From Oceanomicrobium pacificus (GTDB lineage: Bacteria; Pseudomonadota; Alphaproteobacteria; Rhodobacterales; Rhodobacteraceae): a stretch of 64,000 bases of DNA. The stretch lies in assembly GCF_009833495.1 (NCBI RefSeq), contig NZ_WUWG01000003.1:620001-684000 (forward strand). Reading direction: 5' to 3'. The notes under the pieces are model-generated. The model ran no database searches and was not told the DNA's origin. It was given only the letters and a program-made list of their open reading frames with translations. The position numbers and the translations under genes are program-made. Positions 9,385 to 19,710 of this stretch are shown piece by piece; within the stretch, counting starts at the first letter, position 1, and each line of letters starts with the position of its first letter.

Positions 9385-10440
9385 ATGATCCCGCATGACA
9401 AACTGAAGCAGATCCGCGAACGGTTCGAATATCTCGAAGCCCGCATGGCAAGCGCGCCGCCGGCTGACGAACTGGTGCGGCTGAGCCGGGAATATGCGGA
9501 TCTGAAGCCGGTCGTGGAAACCGTGACGCGCTATCAGTCGCTGGCGGCGGACCGTGCGGCGGCCGAAGACATGCTGGCCGATGCCGACATGCGCGAACTG
9601 GCCGAGGAGGAAATCGCCACGCTCGACGCGGAACTGCCGGCGGCCGAACAGGCCGTGCGGCTGGCACTTCTGCCCCGCGACGCGGCCGACAGCCGCCCCG
9701 CGCTGGTGGAAATCCGCGCCGGCACGGGCGGCGACGAGGCCGCGCTTTTTGCCGCCGACCTGCTGCGCATGTACCAACGCTATGCCGAGGCCCGCGGCTG
9801 GCGGTTCGAGCTTGTCTCAGAAGCGGCAACCGAACTCGGCGGGGTGAAAGAAGCCGTCGTCAACGTGCAGGGCGAGGGCGTTTTTGCGCGCCTGAAATTC
9901 GAGAGCGGCGTGCATCGTGTGCAGCGTGTGCCTGCGACCGAGAGCGGCGGGCGGGTCCATACCTCAGCCGCCACCGTTGCGGTTCTGCCCGAGGCCGAAG
10001 AGGTTGATATCGACATTCCCGCAAGCGACATCCGGATCGATACGATGCGGGCGTCGGGCGCGGGCGGGCAGCATGTCAACACGACCGACAGTGCGGTCCG
10101 GATCACCCATGTGCCGACCGGGATCGTCGTCACCTCGTCGGAGAAATCCCAGCATCACAACCGGGCGCGGGCCATGCAGGTGCTGCGCGCGCGGCTCTAC
10201 GATCTGGAACGCCAGAAGGCCGAAGACGCCCGCGCCGCCGACCGGCGCGATCAGGTCGGCAGCGGCGACCGGTCCGAACGGATCCGCACCTACAATTTCC
10301 CCCAAGGGCGCCTGACCGACCACCGGATCAACCTGACGCTCTACAAACTCGACGCGATCATGCAGGGCGATCTGGATGAGGTGATCGATGCGCTCATCAC
10401 CGAAGACCAGGCCCGCAAACTGGCCGAGCTCGACGCGTGA
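9385..10440 (+). CDS. prfA: Peptide chain release factor 1
   Basis: 351 aa. RF1 recognises UAA and UAG stop codons and triggers peptide release. The catalytic GGQ is at 227-229 ([18 protein letters not shown]). The RF1-type codon-recognition tripeptide PAT is at 183-185 (RVPATESGG), which distinguishes it from RF2 (SPF). prmC overlaps the stop by 4 bases (GTGA), and PrmC methylates the GGQ glutamine (Q229 here). TTGACC at 9350-9355 could be a -35 element, but the matching -10 is poor. Confidence 0.97.
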   Translation: MIPHDKLKQIRERFEYLEARMASAPPADELVRLSREYADLKPVVETVTRYQSLAADRAAAEDMLADADMRELAEEEIATLDAELPAAEQAVRLALLPRDAADSRPALVEIRAGTGGDEAALFAADLLRMYQRYAEARGWRFELVSEAATELGGVKEAVVNVQGEGVFARLKFESGVHRVQRVPATESGGRVHTSAATVAVLPEAEEVDIDIPASDIRIDTMRASGAGGQHVNTTDSAVRITHVPTGIVVTSSEKSQHHNRARAMQVLRARLYDLERQKAEDARAADRRDQVGSGDRSERIRTYNFPQGRLTDHRINLTLYKLDAIMQGDLDEVIDALITEDQARKLAELDA

Positions 10441-11279
10441 GCGACCGGCTGGCCGATCTGCTGGCGCACGGCCAGGCGGTTCTGACAGCTGCCGGGATCA
10501 CCACGGCGCCGCGTGATGCGCGGCGGCTGCTGGCCCATGCGATGAAGATCGATCCGGCGCGATTGACCGTGGAACTGTCCGGACCGGCACCCGCCGGCCT
10601 GGCCGACAGGTTCGGGACCATGATCGCGGCGCGGGCCCGCTTCCAGCCGGTGGCGCAGATCATCGGATATCGGGACTTCTGGGGCCGCCGGTTTCGCGTC
10701 ACGCAGGACGTGCTCGACCCGCGCCCGGACAGCGAAACGCTGATCGAGGCGCTTCTGGAGGGCGGACCGGCGGAGCGGCTCCTCGACCTTGGCACGGGTA
10801 GCGGCTGTCTGGCGCTCACGCTGCTCGCGGAATGGCCGGGCGCGCACGGGGTGGCGACGGACCAGAGCGCGGCGGCGCTCAATCTGGCACGGGAAAATGC
10901 GGAGGCTCTCGGCCTGACAGACAGGGTCCGGTTCGCGCAAGGTGACTGGTGGGATGCGGCGGATGGGACATTCGACCTGATCCTGTCCAACCCGCCCTAC
11001 ATTCCGACCGATGTCTACGCGACGCTCGACCCCGATGTGCGCGACTGGGAACCAGAAGCGGCGCTGACGCCGGGCGCGGACGGTCTGGCGGCCTATCGGG
11101 CCATCATCGACGGGGTGGCAGACCATTTGCGCCCCGGCGGACGGCTGGCCTTCGAGATCGGCTATGATCAGGGGGCTTCGGTGGCGGCCCTCGTCGCGGA
11201 GAGGCTCGGCTGGACCCCGCGCATTTTGCCCGATCTGAACGGACATGACCGTGTCGTTCTGGCCGACCGGCCGGCCTGA
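10437..11279 (+). CDS. prmC: Release factor glutamine-N5 methyltransferase
   Basis: 280 aa, GTG start overlapping the prfA stop. PrmC (HemK) transfers a methyl group from SAM to the Gln of the GGQ loop of release factors. An N-terminal helical bundle (1-85) binds the release factor. The Rossmann methyltransferase domain has motif [12 protein letters not shown] (117-127) and the catalytic NPPY at 185-188 ([12 protein letters not shown]). Coupling to prfA fits its substrate. A 196-base gap rich in T-runs separates it from the DUF4167 gene. Confidence 0.95.
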   Translation: MSDRLADLLAHGQAVLTAAGITTAPRDARRLLAHAMKIDPARLTVELSGPAPAGLADRFGTMIAARARFQPVAQIIGYRDFWGRRFRVTQDVLDPRPDSETLIEALLEGGPAERLLDLGTGSGCLALTLLAEWPGAHGVATDQSAAALNLARENAEALGLTDRVRFAQGDWWDAADGTFDLILSNPPYIPTDVYATLDPDVRDWEPEAALTPGADGLAAYRAIIDGVADHLRPGGRLAFEIGYDQGASVAALVAERLGWTPRILPDLNGHDRVVLADRPA

Positions 11280-11475
11280 AGCGTTTTTTGGGGTTGTTTT
11301 CGGTGTTTTGAACGGTATACGCTCTTCCTAGCTGCTGAAGAGAGGCGCTCGCGCCCTGCACATTCCAGCAGACATGTTAACCGGACATCGGAAGACGATT
11401 GGAACCGAGCAGGCGGATTGCGACAGCGCGAACTTGACCGCACAGTGATGCCCCTGGACTCAACAGACAGACATT

Positions 11476-12060
11476 ATGAGATCTTCAAACAAATCGCGGT
11501 CCCGCAACAAGAACAACAACAATCGCCGGAACGTCGGAAATGTGATGAACCGCGTGTTCGACAGCGCCGGCCCAGAGGGCCGAGTGCGTGGCACGCCGAC
11601 CCAGATCATCGAAAAATATCAGACCCTTGCGCGTGACGCGCAACTGGCGGGCGATCGTGTGGCCGCGGAAAATTTTCTGCAACATGCCGAACATTACCTG
11701 CGGCTGCTGGGCGAGGCGCAGAAAGCCCAGGCCGAACGCCAGCAGAACCAGCAGGGTCAGCAGAACCAGCAGAATGACGGCAACCGCCAGCAGGCTGACA
11801 CTGCCGATACGGGCGGTGAGGGCGACCAGCAGCGCCATGCCAACGGCGCCGATGCGGATGCATCGAAAGGCGGGTCGGGCAAGGATGCGCTCGAGACGAT
11901 CGAGGCCGCGGACACTGCCGACGAACCGTCGCTGGTCGAGACCCCGGAAGCCCGCAAGGAAAGCAAGCCGCGCCGCCCGCGCAAGCCGCGCAAGCAGCCG
12001 TCCGACGCCCAGCCCGAACTGGCCGCGGAACAGCCGGCAGGCGACAGCCAGCCGGGCTGA
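11476..12060 (+). CDS. DUF4167 domain protein, low-complexity
   Basis: 194 aa. The conserved DUF4167 part is residues 1-80: a basic Asn/Arg-rich start (RSRNKNNNNRRNVGNVMNRV) and then VRGTPTQIIEKYQTLARDAQ and NFLQHAEHYLRLLGEAQ. The rest is disordered, with Gln/Asn runs (QQNQQGQQNQQN), acidic stretches and a basic Lys/Arg/Pro patch (KPRRPRKPRKQPS). The N-terminal composition suggests RNA binding, but no function is established to my knowledge. The family is alphaproteobacterial and usually lies beside prmC, as here. It is convergent with rsmA; a short inverted repeat (CGCCCT-ATC-AGGGCG, 12085-12099) without a T-run lies between them. Confidence 0.85.
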   Translation: MRSSNKSRSRNKNNNNRRNVGNVMNRVFDSAGPEGRVRGTPTQIIEKYQTLARDAQLAGDRVAAENFLQHAEHYLRLLGEAQKAQAERQQNQQGQQNQQNDGNRQQADTADTGGEGDQQRHANGADADASKGGSGKDALETIEAADTADEPSLVETPEARKESKPRRPRKPRKQPSDAQPELAAEQPAGDSQPG

Positions 12061-12114
12061 ATTTTCTTCACGTTGGACATGCCGCGCCCTATCAGGGCGG
12101 GGCAAGCGGCGCGG

Positions 12115-12969
12115 TCAGGCGCCGCGCATCTCCGCATAGGTGCGGCTCAGGCGGCAGAATTCCTCGACCGAGACGGTTTCCGCACGCGCCGTCGGCGGAA
12201 TGCCGGCAGCGTCCAGCAATGCCACCGGATCAACGCCCAGAGGTTTTAGTGCTGCGCGCAGCATCTTGCGCCGCTGGCCGAAGGCGGCGGCCACAACCCT
12301 GTTCAGAATATCGGCATCGGCTTCGAAACGCGGTTCGGGCAGCGCCGTCAGGTGCACCACGGCCGAAGAGACTTTCGGCGGCGGGGTGAAGGCTGCCGGC
12401 GGCAGGTCGAGCACGATCTTCGCATCCGTCCGCCATTGCGCAAGGATCGACAGGCGGCCATAGGCCTTGCTGCCGGGCTTCGCCACGATCCGCTGGGCCA
12501 CCTCGCGTTGGAACATGAGCGTCAGGCTCGACCAGAAGGGCGGCCAGTCGCTGGGCGTCAGCCAGCGGACGAGAAGCTCGGTCCCGATATTGTAGGGCAG
12601 GTTGGCAGCCACGGCGATCGGCGGGCTCAGATGGTCGAGCGGATCGATCTCCAGCGCGTCGCCCTCGATCACCTCCAACCGGCCCGGATAGGCTGCGGCG
12701 ACCTCCTGCAGGGCCGGAATGCAGCGATGGTCCCGCTCCACGGCGACAACCTTGCGCGCACCCTCGAAGAGAAGCCCCCGCGTCAGGCCGCCGGGGCCGG
12801 GACCGATTTCCAGCACATCATGGTCGGGCAGGGCGCGGACCTGCCGGGCGATCTTGCTCGTCAGGTTCAGGTCGAGCAGGAAATTCTGCCCCAACGACTT
12901 CCGCGCCGAGAGGCCATGGGCGGCGATCACCTCGCGTAGCGGCGGCAGTCCGTCCTGCGCGGCGCTCAT
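12115..12969 (-). CDS. rsmA: 16S rRNA dimethyladenosine transferase (KsgA)
   Basis: 284 aa. It dimethylates the two adjacent adenosines near the 3' end of 16S rRNA (A1518/A1519, E. coli numbering) during late small-subunit maturation. [10 protein letters not shown] (24-33) and SAM-binding [10 protein letters not shown] (54-63) are classic, and catalytic motif IV is NLPYN (123-127). It is the last gene of the lptF-lptG-lptD-surA-pdxA-rsmA run. The start overlaps the pdxA stop by 4 bases (ATGA). The surA-pdxA-rsmA order is also that of E. coli. Confidence 0.96.
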   Translation of the reverse strand: MSAAQDGLPPLREVIAAHGLSARKSLGQNFLLDLNLTSKIARQVRALPDHDVLEIGPGPGGLTRGLLFEGARKVVAVERDHRCIPALQEVAAAYPGRLEVIEGDALEIDPLDHLSPPIAVAANLPYNIGTELLVRWLTPSDWPPFWSSLTLMFQREVAQRIVAKPGSKAYGRLSILAQWRTDAKIVLDLPPAAFTPPPKVSSAVVHLTALPEPRFEADADILNRVVAAAFGQRRKMLRAALKPLGVDPVALLDAAGIPPTARAETVSVEEFCRLSRTYAEMRGA

Positions 12970-13961
12970 GACACGGCCCCGCGGCGGGCGGCCAGTTGAC
13001 CGGCCAGCTCCAGCGCCGCGATCAGGCTGTCGGGGCGTGCGATCCCCTGTCCGGCAATGTCATAGGCCGTGCCATGATCGGGCGAGGTGCGCAGGATCGG
13101 CAGGCCAAGCGTGACATTCACGCCGCGGTCGAAATCGAGTGTCTTGATCGGGATCAGCGCCTGATCGTGATACATGCAGACCGCACAGTCGTAACTCGCG
13201 CGCGCGCGGGCATGGAACATGGTGTCCGCAGGCAGCGGTCCGCGCAGGTCGAGCCCTTCGGCGCGGAGCCGGTCGAGGAGCGGGGAGATGATCTCGATTT
13301 CCTGTTTCCCGAACCGGCCATCCTCACCTGCATGGGGATTGAGGCCCGCGACAGCGATGCGCGGCGCGGCAATCCCGAAATCCCGTTGCAGTCCGGCATG
13401 GGTCTGCCGGATCACGGCTTCGAGCCCGTCCGCTGTCAGCTGTTCGGGAACATCCTGCAGGGCGATATGGATGGTTGCGGGCACCACCCGCAATTCCGGC
13501 GCGGCCAGCAGCATCACCGGATCAGAGGTGCCGCAGAGGTCGGCCAGAAACTCGGTATGGCCGGGGAACGCGAAACCCGCGCCCGCTTTCAGACCGGCCT
13601 TGTTGATCGGGTTCGTGACTACGGCGCCGGCCAGCCCCGCCTGCGCGTGATCCACAGCCAGTTCGATCGCATCGATGATGGCCGGTGCGTTGGCAGGGTC
13701 CGGCGCGCCCGGTGTGAATGAAGCGGCAAAAGGACGGTGCAGGACGGGCAGCCCGTCGGCCATGACCGCTATGGCCTCTCCGGGTGCCCCGATCGCGCGG
13801 ATCGGCGTGCGGGTTTTTTCCGCCAGAGCACCGAGCCGGTCGATGTCGGAGATCAGGTAGAAGGGCAGCCTGTCGTTCAGCGCGGTCCAGGCCTTGAAGC
13901 TCAGCTCCGGCCCGATCCCTGCGGGATCGCCGCTCGTCAGCGCCAACGGGGCCGGCATCAT
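12966..13961 (-). CDS. pdxA: 4-hydroxythreonine-4-phosphate dehydrogenase
   Basis: 331 aa. It oxidises 4-phosphohydroxy-L-threonine in the DXP-dependent pyridoxal phosphate pathway, using NAD and a divalent metal. Family marks are [13 protein letters not shown] near the N-terminus, the metal/substrate His segments GHTEFLAD and [13 protein letters not shown], and [11 protein letters not shown]. The start (ATGATG) overlaps the surA stop by 4 bases and the stop overlaps the rsmA start by 4, so it is embedded in the envelope operon. The frame opens further upstream, but that would lie inside surA. Confidence 0.96.
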   Translation of the reverse strand: MMPAPLALTSGDPAGIGPELSFKAWTALNDRLPFYLISDIDRLGALAEKTRTPIRAIGAPGEAIAVMADGLPVLHRPFAASFTPGAPDPANAPAIIDAIELAVDHAQAGLAGAVVTNPINKAGLKAGAGFAFPGHTEFLADLCGTSDPVMLLAAPELRVVPATIHIALQDVPEQLTADGLEAVIRQTHAGLQRDFGIAAPRIAVAGLNPHAGEDGRFGKQEIEIISPLLDRLRAEGLDLRGPLPADTMFHARARASYDCAVCMYHDQALIPIKTLDFDRGVNVTLGLPILRTSPDHGTAYDIAGQGIARPDSLIAALELAGQLAARRGAVS

Positions 13962-15196
13962 TGCCGGACCACGACCGCGTTGCGTTTCAGTTCCTGCAGA
14001 TAGCCTTCGGACAGGCTGTTGAGCCGCTGGTTCAAAAGCTGCGTGCGCACTTGCTCGCGCTGCTCGGGCGCAATGTTGCTGGCACGGTCGCAAAGCATGA
14101 CGACCCGCACCGCATCCGCGGTCCGCACCACATCGGTCTCGCCCGGATCGAGCCGGTCGATCACCTGGCGCAGATCGCCCGGCAGCTGGCTCGGCAGCAC
14201 CGGTTTCACGCGCCCGCTGCCGGGGCCGAAGTCGGGCACCCGGGCTGAAAGCGACAGGCAGTCATCCAGTTCGCGCTGCACCGCAACGGCGCGTTCCTCG
14301 GCCTCGCGCAGCGCGGTCTGGCTGACCGGATTGGGCAGCGGGATGACCAGTTGGCCGTAGGCGACCGTCAGTTCCGGCGGGGCGGTGCGGCTGTCCACGC
14401 GGACCTCGTGCAGTTTCAGGATCGACAGCCCGTCGGGAATCTCGATCGGCAGCGTGACCTCACCGGGCGAGAGCGCAAGGATCTGGGTGGCGATGGCTGG
14501 CGGCAGGCTGCCCACTTCAAGCCAGCCGAGCGATCCGCCTTCTGCGGCGTTGTTGGAGCGGGAATATTCCCGCGCGGCGGCGGCGAAATCACCGCGGCCG
14601 TTCAGCTGGTTCGACAGGCGTTCGGCCAGTTCGCGCGTGGCCTCCTCGCCGCGTTCCTCGAACGGCATGGCGATTTCCGAGAGGCGTACGCTTTCCTGCG
14701 TCGAGCCGCGCCCGAGCGACAGGGCCGCATCCACATCGGCGTCCGACGGGGTGGCGCGGGCGCGGAACCGGCCCTGCACGACCTCCCGCCATGTGACGCC
14801 GGCCTTCACGAAATCGTTGAGCGTTGAGGCCGCGATGCCGCGCTGTGCGAGCGCGTCGCGCAGTTCGGCCGCGGTCAGGTTGCGGCTCTCGGCAAACTGG
14901 GCGACGGCCAGTTCAAGGCTTTCTTCTTCCAGTTCCAGACCGAAGGAGGCGCCGGCCTGCAGTTTCAGCCGCTCGTCGATCAGCTGGTCGACCGCCAGTT
15001 CCTGCCGGTTTCCCGGCGCGCCGAGCGCTTCGAGAAACAGGGCCCGCTGTTCGATATCATAGTAGGTGATGGCCGAATTGTTCACCAGAATGGCCGTGGA
15101 GAAGGGATTTTGCGCCTCTGCCGCCACCGTGCCGCCCAGCGCGGCCGCCAGTGCCAGCGCCAGAACCCGGAAGCTGCGTTTCACATTCTCGATCAC
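13958..15196 (-). CDS. surA: Periplasmic chaperone/peptidyl-prolyl isomerase SurA
   Basis: 412 aa with a signal peptide at 1-28 (ending VAAEAQ). The GTG start at 15196 is the only one that keeps the signal. SurA escorts outer-membrane proteins, including LptD, across the periplasm. The N-terminal chaperone domain has ILVNNSAITYYDIEQRALFL. A parvulin-like rotamase segment is readable at about 165-265 (VRLSEIAMPFEERG, GGSLGWLEVGSLPPAI). The second parvulin region is less typical, as is usual in alphaproteobacterial SurA. It lies 15 bases after lptD, linking client and chaperone in one operon. Confidence 0.92.
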   Translation of the reverse strand: MIENVKRSFRVLALALAAALGGTVAAEAQNPFSTAILVNNSAITYYDIEQRALFLEALGAPGNRQELAVDQLIDERLKLQAGASFGLELEEESLELAVAQFAESRNLTAAELRDALAQRGIAASTLNDFVKAGVTWREVVQGRFRARATPSDADVDAALSLGRGSTQESVRLSEIAMPFEERGEEATRELAERLSNQLNGRGDFAAAAREYSRSNNAAEGGSLGWLEVGSLPPAIATQILALSPGEVTLPIEIPDGLSILKLHEVRVDSRTAPPELTVAYGQLVIPLPNPVSQTALREAEERAVAVQRELDDCLSLSARVPDFGPGSGRVKPVLPSQLPGDLRQVIDRLDPGETDVVRTADAVRVVMLCDRASNIAPEQREQVRTQLLNQRLNSLSEGYLQELKRNAVVVRQ

Positions 15197-15211
15197 TCGG
15201 TCACCCGTTCA

Positions 15212-17359
15212 TCATCGTCCACACCGCTGTGACGGCCAGATTGTCTCTCCGTCACCGCCGAAGCCGGCCAGCGTCACCGTCAGGCCGACATTGGTCGACG
15301 GGGGGACATTAGCGGACTCCGTGAACCGACGCGACACCTTCAGGTCGGCTCGAATGCACTCATTGCCATAGGTGACGCGCCCTTCACCATAGATATTCTT
15401 GCCCAATTGCAGGTCCCTGCGCCATTCCCCGCCGATTTCCCAGTTTCGCGCCACCCTGTAGGCACCATCCACAAGGAACTCGTTGCGCGGGTCGCTCGAA
15501 TCGCTGGCGGAATTCTGCGCGATGTAGAAATGCGAGCCGGTGACGGAAAACCGCTCCGATGCGTAGCCGAAGCGCGTCTCGTTGCGCGAGAAGCTGAAAT
15601 CCGTGTCGAAGAGCGACCGATTGACGAACTGGAAATTGGACGGCAGTTCCAGCGACAGGGCGCTGACGAAATCGCTCGTCCGACCGTTCAGACCCGAGCC
15701 TTCCGCGAACTGGTCGAAGTCGGAGGCACGCAACACCTGTCCAACGGTCAGGCCCAGCGTCCAGCCCGCGGGATTGAAATAGGTGTAAGTTGCGCCGAGA
15801 TTGGCCCGTAAGCCGGTCTCGTAGGCGTCATTGCCCGGATAGCGGTTGGTGGCGAAGAGATTGGTCTCGTCGAACTCGACCGAGGTGCTGTCCTCGTTCG
15901 GCACCTGATCGTTGAAATCCGGATCGGCCGTGTAGAGAAGCTGCGCCACCGGTTCGATCACATGGGTGGCACCGCCCGACTGGCGGGCAAAAGGCCAGCG
16001 CAGCTCGAACCCGGTCGTCGGCACGAGCCGGGTGAGGAACTCCTCGTCATAGGCCGGATCGTCCCAGACCCGGTAGAGATCGGCATTGGCGGAAGCAAAG
16101 GCGCGGGTCAGGATGCCGGAATCGAGCGCCCAGTCCCTGGTCCATTCCACGCCAAGTCCGCCGCGCCCCACATCGCGCCCTTCCTCGCGCGTCAGGCCCA
16201 TCGCGTTCGCGGTGATCGCCACCTGTCCGTCGAAGAAATCGTCGCGCAGGTAGCTGCGGTAGTTCACCTCCGGCAGGATGAACGGCACCGTCGCCTGATC
16301 CTCGTCATCGCGAAGCGTCTGGAAGGCGAAGGCATTGGCGAACAGATAGTCCCGCGCTCGGTAGCGCTCGATGGTGACCGTGCTCTCCAGCCGGTCGGTG
16401 TTGGAATAGTCGAACTGGCGCAGGAAACTCTTGTCGGACGCGCTTTCCAGCGAAAAGCCGGTCTGGAACCCGTCGAGAATGTCGAAGGACCCGTCCGCAA
16501 AAAGAAAACCGCGCCCGTCGCCTTCGTCCAGCCCGTCTGCGATCGAGATGGCACCGGTTGCGTCGAACTCGCCATAGGTGAACCGCTGGCGGTACTCGCC
16601 CTCCAGCACTGCGCCGCCCTTGCCGGTCAGGAAGGGCGTGATGGTCGTGTCGGCATAGGGGCCCAGCGGAATGTAGAAGGGCGTTTTCACGCCATAGCCG
16701 AAGATATCGGAGTTGAGAAATTCCGGCACAAGGAAGCCGCGCGCGCGACGCACGGACGGGTCGGGCACGCGGAAGGTCGGCAGGCGGAGCACCTGCTGGC
16801 CGAGAATGTCGAAACGTGCGCCCTCGAAATAGATCTGCTTCTCCAGATTGTCCTGCACCACCCGTTCGGCGCGGATCCGCCAGAGCGGGACGGGTGCCTC
16901 GGCACATACCTCGCAACTGCTCGCCACCGTGTTGAAGAGCGTCGTGTAGCGTCCGCCCTCGGATCGCCGCAGGCCCTCGGCCGCCAGTTGAACGCGATCC
17001 GCCAGCAGCACGCGGGCGCCCTGAATGAGCCCTTCGGTCAGGTCGGGTTGCAGTTCGGCTGCCTGTGCCAGCACCACCTCGCCCTGACCGTTTGACAGGA
17101 AAATCGGCCCGTCGATGAAGACGCGCTCATTCTCCACATCATAGCGGATGCGCGTCGCCTTGAGCGTGTTCGGCCCGTAAAAGGCTTCCAGATTGCCCTC
17201 GGCAATCAGCATGTTGGCGGACGGATCGAAGATGACGCTGTCGGCCAGCAGCGTCACCGGCGCGTCTTCCGTGCCCAGCGTCTGGGCGCGAAGCGGCGGC
17301 CCCGGCTGGGACAGAAGGAAAGCCGTTGCGATCAGGACCGGCAGGCGGCACGCGCGCAT
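15212..17359 (-). CDS. lptD: LPS-assembly protein LptD
   Basis: 715 aa. A signal peptide (1-25) is followed by a periplasmic OstA/LptA-like beta-jellyroll (TLLADSVIFDPSANMLIAEG, ATRIRYDVENERVFIDG). A large outer-membrane beta-barrel then runs to the C-terminus. LptD with lipoprotein LptE inserts lipopolysaccharide into the outer leaflet. A CEVC pair near residue 147 suits the disulfides that LptD needs for maturation. The start abuts the lptG stop (TAG then ATG). Confidence 0.95.
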   Translation of the reverse strand: MRACRLPVLIATAFLLSQPGPPLRAQTLGTEDAPVTLLADSVIFDPSANMLIAEGNLEAFYGPNTLKATRIRYDVENERVFIDGPIFLSNGQGEVVLAQAAELQPDLTEGLIQGARVLLADRVQLAAEGLRRSEGGRYTTLFNTVASSCEVCAEAPVPLWRIRAERVVQDNLEKQIYFEGARFDILGQQVLRLPTFRVPDPSVRRARGFLVPEFLNSDIFGYGVKTPFYIPLGPYADTTITPFLTGKGGAVLEGEYRQRFTYGEFDATGAISIADGLDEGDGRGFLFADGSFDILDGFQTGFSLESASDKSFLRQFDYSNTDRLESTVTIERYRARDYLFANAFAFQTLRDDEDQATVPFILPEVNYRSYLRDDFFDGQVAITANAMGLTREEGRDVGRGGLGVEWTRDWALDSGILTRAFASANADLYRVWDDPAYDEEFLTRLVPTTGFELRWPFARQSGGATHVIEPVAQLLYTADPDFNDQVPNEDSTSVEFDETNLFATNRYPGNDAYETGLRANLGATYTYFNPAGWTLGLTVGQVLRASDFDQFAEGSGLNGRTSDFVSALSLELPSNFQFVNRSLFDTDFSFSRNETRFGYASERFSVTGSHFYIAQNSASDSSDPRNEFLVDGAYRVARNWEIGGEWRRDLQLGKNIYGEGRVTYGNECIRADLKVSRRFTESANVPPSTNVGLTVTLAGFGGDGETIWPSQRCGR

Positions 17360-18460
17360 CTAGCCGTCCTCCAGATGCAGCAGCAGGCCCAGCGCAAGCA
17401 TCACGGCCGCCGCCGAGGGCACCCATGCAGCGATCATCACCGGCACCTGACCGGCCGAGCCGAGGCTCTGGGCAAAAACGGCAATGAAATAGAGGAAGAA
17501 GCCCGACACGACCGCCGACAGGACCATGATGCCCATATGGCCGAACCGCACATGGCGGAGCGAGAAGACCGCCCCGATCAGGACCATGGCGACGAAGAAG
17601 AGCGGCTGGGCCAGCTGGTTCTGGAAATAGAGCCGGTGTCGCGTGGCGCTGAAGCCGCTCTCCTCCAACTGCAGGATAAAGCCCGGCAGGGCCGTGAGCG
17701 GCAGGGAAGAGGGCGCCGCGAACCCGTCAAGGATCAGGTCGGAGGTCAGGTCGGTTGGAACGTAGTAATCCTCATGCGCATAGGACTCGCGCGCATCTTC
17801 GGTGCCGTCGGCGGCAAAGCCCCAGATCCGTGCATTGCGCAAATGCCATTGGGCCGGTTCCAGCGTCGCGGAATCCGCCTCGATCCGCTCCGCGATACGC
17901 CCGTCCTCGTCGAAGATGAAAAAGCGCACCCGTTTCAGTTCCGCTCCATCGGGCGAGGCGCGGTTGGCCTGGATGACCGCCTGACCCGATGCATCGCCCT
18001 GCCGCAGCCATAGACCGCTGTTGGACAAGGAGAGCCGGGTCAGCACCTGGCCCTCTTCCTCGGCAGCAAGAATCTCGGCGCGCTGGCTTGTGGCGATCAC
18101 GATCGGGTTGAGGACGAGGATCGCAAAGACACCAAGGCACGCGCCGATGACGCAGGGCACGAACACCATGCGCAGGCTCGACACGCCGGCGGCGCGCGTC
18201 ACCACCAGTTCGGAACTGCGCGACAGGCCGAGGAAGGTCACAAGGGCCGAGATCAGGATCGTCAGCGGAAAGGCCTGTTCGATGATCGCCGGCGCGCGGT
18301 AGAGCGTGATCGCGGCAATATCGATGAAGGCCACACCGTCGCGGGACATCTTGCGCAGGTTTTCCACCCCGTCGAAAATCACGACGAGCGCGAGCACCAC
18401 CAGCTGCACGCGCAGGAATCCCATCAGGAACCGCCAGGCGACGTAATAGGCGAGCGTCAT
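17360..18460 (-). CDS. lptG: LPS export ABC transporter permease LptG
   Basis: 366 aa, YjgP/YjgQ family. Six transmembrane helices (three N-terminal, including YVAWRFLMGFLRVQLVVLAL, and three C-terminal) flank a periplasmic beta-jellyroll (about 125-260). With LptF and the LptB ATPase it extracts LPS from the inner membrane and passes it to LptC/A/D. The start overlaps the lptF stop by 4 bases (ATGA) and lptD follows directly. lptB, lptC and lptA are not in this window. Confidence 0.95.
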   Translation of the reverse strand: MTLAYYVAWRFLMGFLRVQLVVLALVVIFDGVENLRKMSRDGVAFIDIAAITLYRAPAIIEQAFPLTILISALVTFLGLSRSSELVVTRAAGVSSLRMVFVPCVIGACLGVFAILVLNPIVIATSQRAEILAAEEEGQVLTRLSLSNSGLWLRQGDASGQAVIQANRASPDGAELKRVRFFIFDEDGRIAERIEADSATLEPAQWHLRNARIWGFAADGTEDARESYAHEDYYVPTDLTSDLILDGFAAPSSLPLTALPGFILQLEESGFSATRHRLYFQNQLAQPLFFVAMVLIGAVFSLRHVRFGHMGIMVLSAVVSGFFLYFIAVFAQSLGSAGQVPVMIAAWVPSAAAVMLALGLLLHLEDG

Positions 18461-19575
18461 GCCACCACCTCCGCACCCGCTGCCCTGCGGCCCGAGAGCC
18501 GCCAGAGAAGGAAGAAGGTCAGGCCCGCCGCGGTTCCCGCCGGCAAGAGCCCGAGCGGCGCCAGCGCAGCATTGGTCCGGATGGCCGAGAGCGCGGCAAT
18601 GGCCAGCACCTGCACCGCGATGCCCGCGATCACGGCGAAGATGATCCGCCGCGAAAACCCGCGCCGCTGATAGCCGCCGAACAGGATCGTCGCGAGCGCA
18701 AGTGCGGGCAGGAAGAGCGCGATGCTGGGTGTCATCAGTTTTTCAACGCCCGCTGCCACATAGAGCGCCTCGTCCCGCTTGGGGATGTCGAGCATTTCCT
18801 GCGTCGGCGAAAACAGGTCCCGCAGCGGATATTCCACAGCCGATTTCTTGCGGTCGTCGGCGCTCGCCGTGTCCATCTCGAAATCATAGGAAAACTGCTC
18901 GAACTGCACCGCCGACAGCGTGTCCCGCGGCGCGCCGTAAATCTGCGCCAGACCGTCGAACATGACGATCCGCAGGAATGCGTCGTCGCTGAGCAGCAGC
19001 GCCTTGTCCGCCGTGTAGGTGGTCACATTGCGCAGGTCGCGCTGGTCATGAAGGAAAATGCCCCGCAACTCGCCGGAGGTGGACGCATCATCGACAAAGA
19101 CCGTCACCCCGCGTTCGGGATGCATGAAGGCGCCGGGCGTCAGGATGCTCGATACCAACTCATTGCCGACGGCAAGGCGCCGCTCGGCAAGAAGCGTGGT
19201 CGAGCGCGGCACCAGATAGAGCGACAGGAGCAGGAGCAGCGCCATCACGCCGGCGCCGAAAATGAGCATCGGGCGCAGGAGCGCCCAGGGACTGAGGCCC
19301 GAACCCAGCATCACGACAAGCTCCGATTCACCGTAGAGCTTGTTGATCGTGTAGAGTGCCGCGGCAAAGGCCGACACGGGCAGCACCTGCAGGATCACGC
19401 GCGGCAGGATGAGCGAGGAAAATTCCAGAAACAGCATGGCTGCGCTCGAATTTCCGACCACATAGTCGAGCAGTTTCAGCGATTGCGTGAGCCAGATGAT
19501 CCCGACGAAAACCAGCGTGAAGAAACCCAACGGGCCGAGCAGCTGCGCGAGCATGTATCGATCGAGGGTCTTCAT
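18457..19575 (-). CDS. lptF: LPS export ABC transporter permease LptF
   Basis: 372 aa, YjgP/YjgQ family, partner permease of LptG. The N-terminus MKTLDRYMLAQLLGPLGFFT is typical and sets the start at 19575, although the frame stays open far upstream, antisense to pepA. Helices cluster at 15-35, 55-75 and 100-120 and in the last 100 residues, with the periplasmic domain between. It is the first gene of the six-gene envelope operon, divergent from pepA across 135 bases that must contain both promoters. Confidence 0.95.
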   Translation of the reverse strand: MKTLDRYMLAQLLGPLGFFTLVFVGIIWLTQSLKLLDYVVGNSSAAMLFLEFSSLILPRVILQVLPVSAFAAALYTINKLYGESELVVMLGSGLSPWALLRPMLIFGAGVMALLLLLSLYLVPRSTTLLAERRLAVGNELVSSILTPGAFMHPERGVTVFVDDASTSGELRGIFLHDQRDLRNVTTYTADKALLLSDDAFLRIVMFDGLAQIYGAPRDTLSAVQFEQFSYDFEMDTASADDRKKSAVEYPLRDLFSPTQEMLDIPKRDEALYVAAGVEKLMTPSIALFLPALALATILFGGYQRRGFSRRIIFAVIAGIAVQVLAIAALSAIRTNAALAPLGLLPAGTAAGLTFFLLWRLSGRRAAGAEVVA

Positions 19576-19618
19576 CCGTGACTGCCTGCCTTCGCATTTG
19601 TTGCCATGCTCTGAATTC

Positions 19619-19647
19619 GGCCTATTGGCTTGGTGGCAACTGGTCAA
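19619..19647 (-). promoter_or_regulatory. Candidate sigma70 promoter for the lptF operon
   Basis: On the minus strand TTGACC (19642-19647) is followed after 17 bases by TAGGCC (19619-19624). The -35 is good and the -10 keeps only the first TA. The position, 44 bases before the lptF ATG, fits a promoter for the six-gene run. Confidence 0.3.
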
Positions 19648-19710
19648 GCCCGCGGAAACCCGATAGGTCTGCCTGCAAGCTTGGATCCACCCATTATGCA
19701 GGAGTATCGC

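Noticed and set aside
12085-12099. Inverted repeat CGCCCT-ATC-AGGGCG as a terminator between the DUF4167 gene and rsmA
   Set aside because: The stem is short and no T-run follows on either strand.
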